DNA of 5,613 nt from SIG607 sp045605385 (GCA_045605385.1 JAZUPW010000056.1:1-5613); one strand, 5' to 3'. Counted from the first letter of the stretch, positions 1 to 5,613 are shown. Translations and numbers: made by a program. The notes: generated from the letters alone by a model not told the origin.

Positions 1-90
1 AGTATTTTAAAAGGCAATGAAATAATTGCCGATAACGCTTGGCACAGTGTTAAACGTTATATTTCTACTTCGTTGTTTAAAGAAGACTCA
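1..90 (+). repeat. Left copy of exact 90-bp terminal direct repeat
   Basis: These 90 bases are identical, base for base, to 5524-5613. Both copies encode the same 30 residues in the same frame, inside jelly-roll-like module 4. The repeat ends exactly at both window edges, as expected for the overlap of a circular contig or of a collapsed tandem array. Confidence 0.98.
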
Positions 91-2739
91 AATATGCTGT
101 ACGCCGTTGCTTCGGGCGATATTTGTGTAGACGATATTACACTCAAAAAAATTGACGTTCTTACAGACAGCGGAAGCAGTGCGTTAACTACTGAAAACGA
201 AGAAAAAGCAAATTCACAGGCGCTTCGTTTTTACTACAGTTATAAATCAGATAACGGCGCAACCGTAGTTGTAGACGGTGAAGAATTAACCCTTGTTGAA
301 AGAGGCATAGTTCTTAAAAACGCAACTGCCGATGAAGGCGCGCTTACCGTAAGTAATGCCGAACTTGCCGAAAAAGGATATGCAATAAAGAGCAAAACCT
401 ATAACTTCGGCACTTATTGGGATTATAAGGGTGCAAACGAAACCTATTTTGTGCCTAAGTTTGTTAAATACAGCCAAAAGACAAGCGCAAATCTTAATAC
501 AGTTGATGCAGTTGCTTTGCCAAGTGTAGATGCAAACGGTGAAAACTACAGTTCAACCGTAAGGGGAACAAACGGATATCTTGATAAGGCTGTTGTTTCC
601 ACGGGTTACGGCACTTATCTTAAATTTACCAACAGGGCTGAATGGGGCGCCAGAGAAGTATATATGCTTCGCAATAGTCAGGGCGCGGCTATTCAGGTTA
701 AACCTAATACTGCTTACAGCGTAACCGTTACCTATAAGGTTCCGAAATGGTTAAGTAATATTGAATTAAGTGTTGTTTCGGGACTTTCGCTTAACAATAG
801 AACGTCAGTTCCTTCGGGTGAAAATACCAAGGATACTGTACAGACGGTTGCTACACCAGACCTTACAACCTGTACTGATTCTTCGGTAATAAGAACAGAT
901 TGGAACTATACCTGGTTGAGCAGCGGACATCACAGTTGGGTTATCAGCGCTGCTTCAGGTAACTGGCAGACCATAACCTACGACTTTACCACAGCCGCAG
1001 ATATGACAGGCTATTTGCCGGTTGTTATGCTTGGCATTAATATGGGCGGTGTTGTTGACGGTGTTAAAACCGAAATAGATATTAAAGACGTTACTGTTTG
1101 TGAAAAAGATTACGCAGGAACTACAAGTGATATTGAATATTCTTTAGGAGATAAGGTATATGGTAACCTAAACGGCGGCCTTAATTATGCTCCGCAGCAA
1201 CTTGCTGAAAACATACCCGACAACAGTTATTTTGTGGGTTGGGCTGATAAAGACGGTAATCTTGTGTATAACAACGGTATTGCAAACGAAAAAGGCAACG
1301 TTGTTTACAGTTATTATTTAAGCGATTTATATAAAGACGATGCAAGAGATATTTCTGCGCGCGGTTATATAAAGGTTAAAGACACAGCCGGAACTGTTTA
1401 TACAATTTACAGTTCTTCTAAGGATACAACCGTTAAGGATGTAAAGGCTGTTGCGGCTGAAGTAACCGATAAAAAGGTTCACACCATAAGCGGCAAAAAC
1501 TGGAACCGCTTTACAATAGTTAACCCCAAAGTTATGCCTTACATTTACGGCAGAGAAATTGAAAATCTTATAGATTACGCCGCCGAAAAAGGCGTAACGC
1601 TTAACCGCGTAACCGAAAAGGTGGCAGAAACACCTTACGAAATAGTAATCGGCGATACTATCCGCGATACAAGCGAACTTGTTTCTGTAAAAGGCGAAAA
1701 TGAATATATTATTGCCGTAAAAGGAACAAAGGTAATAATAAAGGGCGGAAGCGATATTGCTACCGCGCAAGGTGTTGCCGACCTTATTGCTTACTTTGAG
1801 TTTAAGGATTCACTTGGCTGCGGCGCAGACCTTTACGATGGTTTTGAACTCAAGGGCGAATACGTAGAGGCAAGTGATAATTACGTTCTTAAGTTTAATG
1901 AAGATTTCAATACACTTGACACAACAAAGTGGAAATCTTACGCAGGTTACGATTACGGATATTATTACGGTGAAAGCGTTTTAGGCGGTAGTTACGGTAA
2001 CCGAAGCATAAGCGGCAATCCTGTGCTTACCAAATCGGGCGAAACCAAAAAACTTGTTGATATTCGTGACGGTAATCTTGTTTTGGGTTCTGCCTGGGTA
2101 ACACCTACCGAACCTAAAGACATTGAAATGAACGTAGAGTTTATGCATGCAAACCTTTCCACCTTCTATACAATGCTTTATAAGTACGGTATGTTAGAAA
2201 TACGAAGCGACGTTGCCGATGTTCCGTCTACTACATCTTTCTGGATAAACGATGCAGGCGGAAGAAATATTGGACAGCGTCAGGGTTGTATGACCGAGTA
2301 CGACTTAATTGAAAACTACGGCAGAACTAACTACTATGCTTCGGCTATACATCACTGGAGCGATAATCTTACAACAAATAACCTTGACCATTTCGGTCCT
2401 CCAAGCGAAAACATTACGGGTGAAATGGAGCAAGGGTACAAGCCTGATTTTGATGAAAACAGCATTTATGATAATTACCACATTTACACTTTCCTTTGGG
2501 AAGAAGACAAAATAATATTTGCTTTCGACGGTGTTAAATATGCCGAATATGAAATTGTAGATTGGTACAGAGAAAATATGGCGAACTGTATTATTCTTTC
2601 AAGCGGTTTGGGTGATGCCTGCTATGGCGCTGTGTTTGATCCCGAACGCCACACCGATTATTACGAAACCCTTATTGACTATATTAAGATTTATCAGATA
2701 GAAGATATGGGAAGTACCATGATGTGGTTTGATGTATAA
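1..2739 (+). CDS. C-terminal part of giant secreted multimodular GH16 glycanase (5'-partial)
   Basis: The frame is open from base 1, so the true start lies outside the left edge; the TTG at 73 is not a credible start because coding similarity continues upstream of it. It ends at TAA 2737-2739, followed at once by a second TAA. Modules in order: end of a jelly-roll-like module (1-153, closing strand ICVDDITL), a half-module with RFYYSY and ERG (217-480), a jelly-roll-like module (481-1128), a divergent B-repeat with FVGW (1129-1320), an ARGYIKV segment (1321-1470), a GH20b/GH67N-like alpha/beta domain (1477-1809) and a GH16 domain (1885-2700) with the catalytic motif EYDLIE. Expected role: extracellular hydrolysis of a beta-glucan such as a beta-1,3- or mixed-linkage glucan; the exact substrate cannot be read from sequence. 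Its first 90 bases equal the last 90 of the window in the same frame, so it is probably the 3' end of the gene that starts at 2863, giving a 1799-residue protein. Otherwise it is the tail of a close upstream paralogue. No C-terminal sortase signal, dockerin or SLH module is visible. Confidence 0.92.
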   Translation, partial: SILKGNEIIADNAWHSVKRYISTSLFKEDSNMLYAVASGDICVDDITLKKIDVLTDSGSSALTTENEEKANSQALRFYYSYKSDNGATVVVDGEELTLVERGIVLKNATADEGALTVSNAELAEKGYAIKSKTYNFGTYWDYKGANETYFVPKFVKYSQKTSANLNTVDAVALPSVDANGENYSSTVRGTNGYLDKAVVSTGYGTYLKFTNRAEWGAREVYMLRNSQGAAIQVKPNTAYSVTVTYKVPKWLSNIELSVVSGLSLNNRTSVPSGENTKDTVQTVATPDLTTCTDSSVIRTDWNYTWLSSGHHSWVISAASGNWQTITYDFTTAADMTGYLPVVMLGINMGGVVDGVKTEIDIKDVTVCEKDYAGTTSDIEYSLGDKVYGNLNGGLNYAPQQLAENIPDNSYFVGWADKDGNLVYNNGIANEKGNVVYSYYLSDLYKDDARDISARGYIKVKDTAGTVYTIYSSSKDTTVKDVKAVAAEVTDKKVHTISGKNWNRFTIVNPKVMPYIYGREIENLIDYAAEKGVTLNRVTEKVAETPYEIVIGDTIRDTSELVSVKGENEYIIAVKGTKVIIKGGSDIATAQGVADLIAYFEFKDSLGCGADLYDGFELKGEYVEASDNYVLKFNEDFNTLDTTKWKSYAGYDYGYYYGESVLGGSYGNRSISGNPVLTKSGETKKLVDIRDGNLVLGSAWVTPTEPKDIEMNVEFMHANLSTFYTMLYKYGMLEIRSDVADVPSTTSFWINDAGGRNIGQRQGCMTEYDLIENYGRTNYYASAIHHWSDNLTTNNLDHFGPPSENITGEMEQGYKPDFDENSIYDNYHIYTFLWEEDKIIFAFDGVKYAEYEIVDWYRENMANCIILSSGLGDACYGAVFDPERHTDYYETLIDYIKIYQIEDMGSTMMWFDV
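217..480 (+). other. First half of a possible split module (RFYY...ERG)
   Basis: Residues 960-1047 contain QALRFYYSY, then VERGIVL about 22 residues on, then YAIKSK and TYFVPKFVKY. This recalls the beginning of a module common in secreted proteins of gut Clostridia, where an RF strand and an ERG or similar strand are later followed by an ARxYVK strand. Here that last strand appears only after a further jelly roll and B-repeat (ARGYIKV at 1354-1374). Family memory only, not a search result. Confidence 0.35.
481..1128 (+). other. Jelly-roll-like module 5
   Basis: Residues 1048-1263 include YLKFTNR, a paired strand YSVTVTYKVP, the segment GNWQTITYDFTT and the closing strand IDIKDVTVCE. The last two match the end of module 1 by eye. 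Probably a carbohydrate-binding-type beta-sandwich; ligand unknown. Confidence 0.52.
1129..1320 (+). repeat. InlB-type B-repeat 4, highly divergent
   Basis: Residues 1264-1327 keep a FVGWADKDGNLV core (GW at 1300-1301) preceded by LAENIPDNSY and followed by VVYSYYL, where the usual closing Y-x-x-W has become Y-x-Y-Y. Position between a jelly roll and the next segment fits the pattern of the other copies. Confidence 0.5.
1321..1470 (+). other. ARGYIKV segment, possible second half of the split module
   Basis: Residues 1328-1377 read DISARGYIKVKDTAGTVYTIYS followed by TTVKDVKAVAAE (given here by key residues ARGYIKV 1340-1346). This resembles the end of the RF/ERG module whose start may lie at 217-480. 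Confidence 0.35.
1477..1809 (+). other. GH20b/GH67N-like alpha/beta accessory domain
   Basis: Residues about 1380-1490 show an alternating pattern: helix IENLIDYAAEKGV, strand PYEIVIGDT (G1438), strand NEYIIAVKG, strand KVIIKGGSD, helix IATAQGVADLIAYF. This is the signature of the non-catalytic N-terminal domain of many glycosidases (GH20 domain 2, GH67 N-terminal, and similar). It directly precedes the catalytic domain, as is usual for that fold. Seen as pattern only; no search was run. Confidence 0.55.
1885..2700 (+). other. GH16 catalytic domain (laminarinase/licheninase-like)
   Basis: Residues about 1516-1787. Visible family marks in order: FNEDFNTLDTTKW at the first strands, DGNLVLGSAW, YKYGMLEIRSDV (the YGxxExR strand), TSFWIND with W1635, the catalytic motif EYDLIE with E1653 (expected nucleophile), D1655 and E1658 (expected acid/base), HIYTFLWEEDKIIFAFDGV, and the closing IDYIKIYQ. 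The ExDxxE spacing is the beta-bulge type found in beta-1,3-glucanases and related enzymes. All three acidic residues are present, so the domain should be active. GH16 also includes agarases, carrageenases and xyloglucanases, so the substrate is uncertain; a beta-glucan is the best guess. Confidence 0.86.
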
Positions 2740-2747
2740 TAAAAAAC

Positions 2748-2789
2748 AGAAACTCATTCGAAGTGAAACGAATGAGTTTCTATTTTTTT
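2748..2789 (+). terminator. Rho-independent terminator
   Basis: A perfect 13-bp stem (AGAAACTCATTCG at 2748-2760 with CGAATGAGTTTCT at 2769-2781) closes an 8-nt loop AAGTGAAA and is followed by a run of seven T at 2783-2789. It begins 8 bases after the stop codon. Six A at 2741-2746 give it a possible weaker function on the opposite strand. Confidence 0.93.
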
Positions 2790-2790
2790 A

Positions 2791-2819
2791 TTGCTTTTTT
2801 ACACACTTTTTGATATTAT
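2791..2819 (+). promoter_or_regulatory. Probable sigma-A promoter with extended -10
   Basis: TTGCTT at 2791-2796 (3 of 6 matches to TTGACA) and TATTAT at 2814-2819 (5 of 6 to TATAAT) are 17 nt apart, and TG at 2811-2812 sits as an extended -10 element. Transcription would start near 2826, giving a leader of about 37 nt and excluding the ATG at 2824 from the message. A competing choice is TTTACA (2798-2803) with TAATAT (2820-2825), spacing 16. AT-rich DNA gives such matches by chance, so the call rests mainly on position between terminator and gene. Confidence 0.5.
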
Positions 2820-2847
2820 TAATATGAATATGTGTATCCGTTTGATG

Positions 2848-2852
2848 AAAGG
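2848..2852 (+). promoter_or_regulatory. Shine-Dalgarno for the gene starting at 2863
   Basis: AAAGG ends 10 nt before the ATG at 2863. It decides between four in-frame ATGs (2824, 2830, 2845, 2863): only the last has a ribosome site and it is followed directly by the signal peptide. Confidence 0.75.
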
Positions 2853-2862
2853 TAAAAACATT

Positions 2863-2967
2863 ATGAAAACAAACAATTTTTCTAAAAGAACGGTAAAAAT
2901 AATAAGCGTTGCTTTGGCAATATTTATTGCTTTAAGTGTGTTTGTTATGCCTGTTTCTATTTTCGCA
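2863..2967 (+). other. Sec signal peptide coding segment
   Basis: Residues 1-35 show a basic N-region (K2, K8, R9, K12), a hydrophobic core from I13 to M29 and a polar end with SIFA before D36. Cleavage after A35 (-3 I, -1 A) fits signal peptidase I. No lipobox cysteine is present, so this looks like a secreted protein and not a lipoprotein. Confidence 0.88.
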
Positions 2968-5613
2968 GATGTTTCTTACAGTGAACCTACAAATCTTTCA
3001 CAAGGTTTAACGGTAGATCCTGATATTAATACAATACGTATCGGTTCTAGCGAACTTATCACTGGTGAAACGGTAAATGTAAGCGATAAGTCTACCATTG
3101 AACTTCAAAGAGAACAACGAGTTGCGGGTTGGAACTGGAGTCATTATACCGAAAACGGAAATAAAGTTTTAAGATTTTCAAAGAAAGACAGCAAAACTTA
3201 TGGCACTTCCGGTGCTATAAGAGTGAATTATGACGGCAAGTTTTGTATTTTAAAACCTGCTCAGGCTTATTATCTTTCTTTTAAATACAAGGTTGTTTCT
3301 GCGCAAAAAACTTTTGTAAGCAACGGAATTACATATCCGCTTGACACACATACTTCATACTTTAGAGTTGGCTTCGGTTTAAACGTAAGTACTTATACCG
3401 ACAACGGAAACGGTATGCCATACGCTATTACCAATATCGCAACTGTTGCAGAAATAAATAATAACACCGCACAGTTTAACACCTATAATGAATACGGCGA
3501 AAAAACGGTTAATAACGTTGGCGAATGGTATACGGCCGAGTACTATTTTTCTACCCCTGAAAATATGGATTATATACCGTATCTTTCATTTTCATCATCG
3601 TTATACAACGGGGTTGAAGTATATTTAGATGAAATTTATATTAAAGAAACACCAACAGTTAATTTGGTTACCAACGGCGGAAGCGGTATAAACGTAAAGC
3701 ATCCCGCTGTTGTTGGAAATGCTGTAGATTTCCCCACACCCGTTCGTGAGGGCTACACCTTTGCCGGTTGGTATAAAGATATTTATTGTACAACTCCTTT
3801 TACCGATACCGAGTTTACAAACGAAAACTGCAATTCTACACTCTATGCAAAATGGGAAAATAATTTAAACACCTACACGGCAGATTTTTACGATTACGAA
3901 ACAGGTAGTGAAGCAAACGGTACTTACCGCCAAAACGTTGCGCTTAATGAAAACAACGCAAAGAACGTTTCTATAAATAACGTAGGCGATGCTTATAGCA
4001 CCAAGGTGTTAACCTTTAACAAAATTTATGAGCTTAACAACTCTAACCGCGCTTATGTTCCGCTTGGTAATTTAAACGGCAATATATCGGTTAAAAGCAA
4101 CACCACTTATTCGGTGCTTTTCGACAGAAATTATTCCTTAAGCGAAGCGGGTTCGGAATATTCCGTTAAACTCTTTGCGGCAAATGCTGAAAATCCCGAG
4201 GGTAGTGAAACCGCAATTGCCGAGTTTGTAACCTCAAACAATACTTCAGAGCGTCAATATTATACCTTTACCACGGGCGAAATCCCCGAGGGAAGCGATG
4301 CGCTTTATGTTGAAATATTTAAATCCAACGCTAAAAATAAAACCGTATCCTTTAATAAGATAAAAATTGTTGAAATAAGCAATTCGGTTAACTATATCCG
4401 CGCTTACGATAAACTTAATAACAATGTTTACGAATACGTTGGTCGTTACGGCGATAGCGTTTCGCTTGATATCTTAGAAAACACCGCAAACTATACCTTT
4501 GATGGTTGGTATCTGGGCGAAGATTTTGCTGAGCAGCATAACGGTATACACAAAAACGAGGGCATTACATATATTTATGCGCTTTGGCAGAATAACGTTG
4601 TAGATTTTGAAAACTTTATACCGACCCAGACAAACAGTTATCATACAATTGGCGACGATATTATAATCGGTCAGTCTACCGATAGTTATGGCGGTAAGTA
4701 TTGCTTAACCTATAACTATAAATACGCGCCTAATTATTTTGAAGGATCGCATAATGCGGCATCCTTGGCCGTAGTATACGATAAAACTCCCTATAAAATC
4801 ACCTTTAAGTATAAGTTAAAAACTTCGCTTGACGATGTAGAACTTAAATTCTTTACTGCTCACCGCGCAAACCGTTGGACATATATAACCAATTACAACG
4901 AAGCAACCTATACCGTTTACTCTAGCGAAGCGGGTAAGGGTTGGCAAGAAGCAACGGTTTATCTTACCACAAACTTTGTTAAGGCAGAACATTCCGACGG
5001 CTTGTTTATGTCCTTCAATCCTGTAACAGAGGGCGAAACCGTTCTTTGTATCGACAACTTTAAGGTAGAAACCGTAAAGGCAGATACGGGTGTTATTGCA
5101 TATCTCGGTAAGGGCGAAAAGGCATATACTTACGAAACTGCCGACGTTGGTACTAACATAACGGCAATAACTACACAACCCAAAGAATATTTTTCAGCCT
5201 TTAAGGGTTGGTATTCTGATAAAGAATGTAGCGTTGCTTTTAAGGGCACAACCGTTCAAAAAGGTATAACCTACGTTTATTCAAAGTGGAATGAAGCGGA
5301 AGAAAACTTTGAAGGCTACCTTTATTCCAACCGCCGTGTTGTAACCGATAACGGCAATAAAGTGCTTAAAAACGGTTCGGCAATTTTAGGCGAAGTTGAA
5401 GATAACGCAACCTATCTTGTAACTTACAAGTATAAAACAAGTGATACTTCTTCAGGCATTTATTTTGAAACAGCACAGAAAACTTATGAGAGCGCCTATG
5501 CAGTAAAATACAACGAAGAAGGAAGTATTTTAAAAGGCAATGAAATAATTGCCGATAACGCTTGGCACAGTGTTAAACGTTATATTTCTACTTCGTTGTT
5601 TAAAGAAGACTCA
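2863..5613 (+). CDS. N-terminal part of giant secreted protein with jelly-roll modules and InlB-type B-repeats (3'-partial)
   Basis: This is an open frame of 917 codons with no stop before the right edge. The ATG at 2863 is chosen because an AAAGG Shine-Dalgarno lies 10 nt upstream and the product begins with a clear signal peptide (residues 1-35). In-frame ATGs at 2824, 2830 and 2845 lack a good ribosome site and would add a polar extension before the signal. After the signal come alternating modules: jelly-roll-like 36-264, B-repeat 267-332 (REGYTFAGWY, LYAKW), jelly-roll-like 333-506, B-repeat 507-576 (FDGWY, YALW), jelly-roll-like 577-742, B-repeat 743-809 (FKGWYSD, YSKW), and the start of another jelly roll from 810. 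B-repeats of the Flg_new/InlB type are beta-grasp-like spacers in secreted surface proteins; the jelly rolls look like CBM4/9-type carbohydrate-binding modules, by pattern only. The frame enters the 90-bp terminal repeat in phase with the coding sequence at base 1, so the likely full product is 1799 residues with a C-terminal GH16 domain. Confidence 0.93.
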   Translation, partial: MKTNNFSKRTVKIISVALAIFIALSVFVMPVSIFADVSYSEPTNLSQGLTVDPDINTIRIGSSELITGETVNVSDKSTIELQREQRVAGWNWSHYTENGNKVLRFSKKDSKTYGTSGAIRVNYDGKFCILKPAQAYYLSFKYKVVSAQKTFVSNGITYPLDTHTSYFRVGFGLNVSTYTDNGNGMPYAITNIATVAEINNNTAQFNTYNEYGEKTVNNVGEWYTAEYYFSTPENMDYIPYLSFSSSLYNGVEVYLDEIYIKETPTVNLVTNGGSGINVKHPAVVGNAVDFPTPVREGYTFAGWYKDIYCTTPFTDTEFTNENCNSTLYAKWENNLNTYTADFYDYETGSEANGTYRQNVALNENNAKNVSINNVGDAYSTKVLTFNKIYELNNSNRAYVPLGNLNGNISVKSNTTYSVLFDRNYSLSEAGSEYSVKLFAANAENPEGSETAIAEFVTSNNTSERQYYTFTTGEIPEGSDALYVEIFKSNAKNKTVSFNKIKIVEISNSVNYIRAYDKLNNNVYEYVGRYGDSVSLDILENTANYTFDGWYLGEDFAEQHNGIHKNEGITYIYALWQNNVVDFENFIPTQTNSYHTIGDDIIIGQSTDSYGGKYCLTYNYKYAPNYFEGSHNAASLAVVYDKTPYKITFKYKLKTSLDDVELKFFTAHRANRWTYITNYNEATYTVYSSEAGKGWQEATVYLTTNFVKAEHSDGLFMSFNPVTEGETVLCIDNFKVETVKADTGVIAYLGKGEKAYTYETADVGTNITAITTQPKEYFSAFKGWYSDKECSVAFKGTTVQKGITYVYSKWNEAEENFEGYLYSNRRVVTDNGNKVLKNGSAILGEVEDNATYLVTYKYKTSDTSSGIYFETAQKTYESAYAVKYNEEGSILKGNEIIADNAWHSVKRYISTSLFKEDS
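2968..3654 (+). other. Jelly-roll-like module 1 (possible carbohydrate binding)
   Basis: Residues 36-264 form a beta-rich, aromatic-rich segment ending in the strand VYLDEIYIKE. Its last part (GEWYTAEYYFSTPENMDYIPYL, shown here only by its key W222 and following YF) lines up by eye with the module at 481-1128, which has GNWQTITYDFTT and then YLP. The closing pattern with hydrophobic-D-hydrophobic residues is typical of CBM4/9-like beta-sandwiches. Ligand unknown; fold assignment is inference. Confidence 0.55.
3661..3858 (+). repeat. InlB-type B-repeat 1 (Listeria-Bacteroides repeat)
   Basis: Residues 267-332 carry the clearest copy of the family in the window: NGGSG near the start, PTPVREGYTFAGWYKD in the middle, and LYAKW at the end. 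The family (Pfam Flg_new) is a small beta-grasp-like module found in secreted proteins of Bacillota and Bacteroidota. Confidence 0.88.
3859..4380 (+). other. Jelly-roll-like module 2
   Basis: Residues 333-506 open with TYTADFYDYETG and close with VSFNKIKIVEI, the same start (aromatic-D/E-F) and end (N/D-hydrophobic strand) seen in the other jelly-roll-like modules. It lies between two B-repeats, which supports its limits. Binding function is inferred only. Confidence 0.5.
4381..4590 (+). repeat. InlB-type B-repeat 2, divergent
   Basis: Residues 507-576 keep the frame of the family: a leading beta strand (VNYIRAYD), the YTFDGWYLGEDF core with GWY at 548-550, and the closing YIYALW. The usual P-x-R-x-GY segment is lost, so the copy is more divergent than the first. 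Confidence 0.7.
4591..5088 (+). other. Jelly-roll-like module 3
   Basis: Residues 577-742 begin with VVDFENF and end with VLCIDNFKVETV. The region around W694 (GWQEATVYLTTNFVK) matches by eye the region around W901 of the next jelly roll (AWHSVKRYISTSLFK), showing that the two modules are homologous. ITFKYKLKTS here corresponds to LVTYKYKTSD there. Confidence 0.6.
5089..5289 (+). repeat. InlB-type B-repeat 3, divergent
   Basis: Residues 743-809 show FKGWYSDKECSVAF with GWY at 782-784 and the closing TYVYSKW. As in copy 2, the central proline-rich part is changed, but spacing from GWY to the closing W (26 residues) is close to copy 1 (28). Confidence 0.72.
5290..5613 (+). other. Start of jelly-roll-like module 4, continued at bases 91-153 if the ends join
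   Basis: Residues 810-917 open with EENFEGYLY, as in module 3, and reach the strand ISTSLFKEDS at the edge. The missing end (YAVASG then ICVDDITL) is found directly after the identical 90-base segment at the left edge. Joined, it gives a complete module that aligns with module 3. Confidence 0.6.
5524..5613 (+). repeat. Right copy of exact 90-bp terminal direct repeat
   Basis: Identical to bases 1-90. The distance between copies is 5523 bp, a multiple of three, so the reading frame is kept when the ends are joined. Confidence 0.98.

Noticed and set aside
1..90. The 90-bp repeat as phage terminal repeats, an attachment site or a transposon target duplication
   Set aside because: It lies within a coding module in frame on both sides, and no integrase, transposase or phage gene is present.
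286..477. Short reverse-strand frame of 63 codons
   Set aside because: Hydrophobic by chance, opposite the coding sequence; no supporting start signal.
1327..1770. Reverse-strand open frame of 147 codons
   Set aside because: It lies fully opposite the coding sequence for the ARGYIKV segment and the GH20b-like domain, has low-complexity composition rich in F, Y, C and N, and no recognisable motif. Shadow of the real gene.
2309..2515. Forward 68-codon frame inside the GH16 region
   Set aside because: Overlaps the catalytic motif of GH16 in another frame; the GH16 frame has the family pattern throughout.
73..2739. TTG at 73 as the true start of a separate 888-residue protein
   Set aside because: The frame is open to base 1, no ribosome site precedes the TTG, no signal peptide follows, and the bases before it encode the same module as the right end of the window.
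2824..2862. Upstream in-frame ATGs (2824, 2830, 2845) as gene start
   Set aside because: They lack a Shine-Dalgarno, the first would lie before the predicted transcription start, and they add residues before an already complete signal peptide.
2740..2862. Riboswitch or structured leader in the gap
   Set aside because: The only strong hairpin is the terminator of the preceding coding sequence; after the probable transcription start only about 37 nt remain, too short for a known riboswitch.
4816..5178. Reverse-strand open frame of 120 codons
   Set aside because: Lies opposite jelly-roll module 3 and B-repeat 3, whose protein patterns are clear on the forward strand; no ribosome site or known motif.

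Overview
The window is AT-rich bacterial DNA that uses the standard code. It carries secreted-protein modules (InlB/Listeria-Bacteroides B-repeats, jelly-roll-like modules, a GH16 glucanase domain) and a typical Gram-positive signal peptide. This suggests a low-GC Bacillota, probably an uncultured gut or rumen Clostridia-type bacterium that uses polysaccharides. The lineage is inferred from style and module types, not from a marker gene.

Layout: bases 1-2739 are the 3' part of a coding sequence that is already open at the left edge. It encodes the end of a jelly-roll-like module, a half-module, another jelly roll, a B-repeat, a GH20b/GH67N-like alpha/beta domain and a C-terminal GH16 catalytic domain, and it ends at tandem TAA stops. 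Bases 2740-2862 are the only non-coding stretch (123 bp). They hold a strong intrinsic terminator, a probable extended -10 promoter and a Shine-Dalgarno. Bases 2863-5613 are the 5' part of a coding sequence with a signal peptide, three complete jelly-roll-like modules, three B-repeats and the first part of a fourth jelly roll. It runs off the right edge without a stop.

The main observation is that bases 1-90 and 5524-5613 are identical, and both coding sequences cross that 90-bp segment in the same frame. The simplest reading is that the window is a whole contig that closes on itself. The repeat unit is then 5523 bp (3 x 1841) and holds a single 1799-codon gene (5400 bp with stop, about 98% of the unit), starting at 2863, crossing the junction and ending at 2739. 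The fourth jelly-roll module is complete only when the ends are joined.

No replication, mobilisation, partition, integrase or toxin-antitoxin gene is present. The circle could be a head-to-tail tandem array of a giant surface or secreted glycanase gene collapsed by the assembler, two adjacent near-identical paralogues, or a real extrachromosomal circle without its own replicase. The sequence alone cannot decide; I consider a collapsed tandem array or paralogue pair more likely than an autonomous replicon.

Functionally, the protein would be exported, bind carbohydrate or surface ligands through its repeated modules, and cleave a beta-glucan with its C-terminal GH16 domain. No sortase motif, dockerin or SLH domain is seen. 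Full-protein residue numbers below count from the ATG at 2863 and continue across the joined ends, so base 91 starts residue 918.
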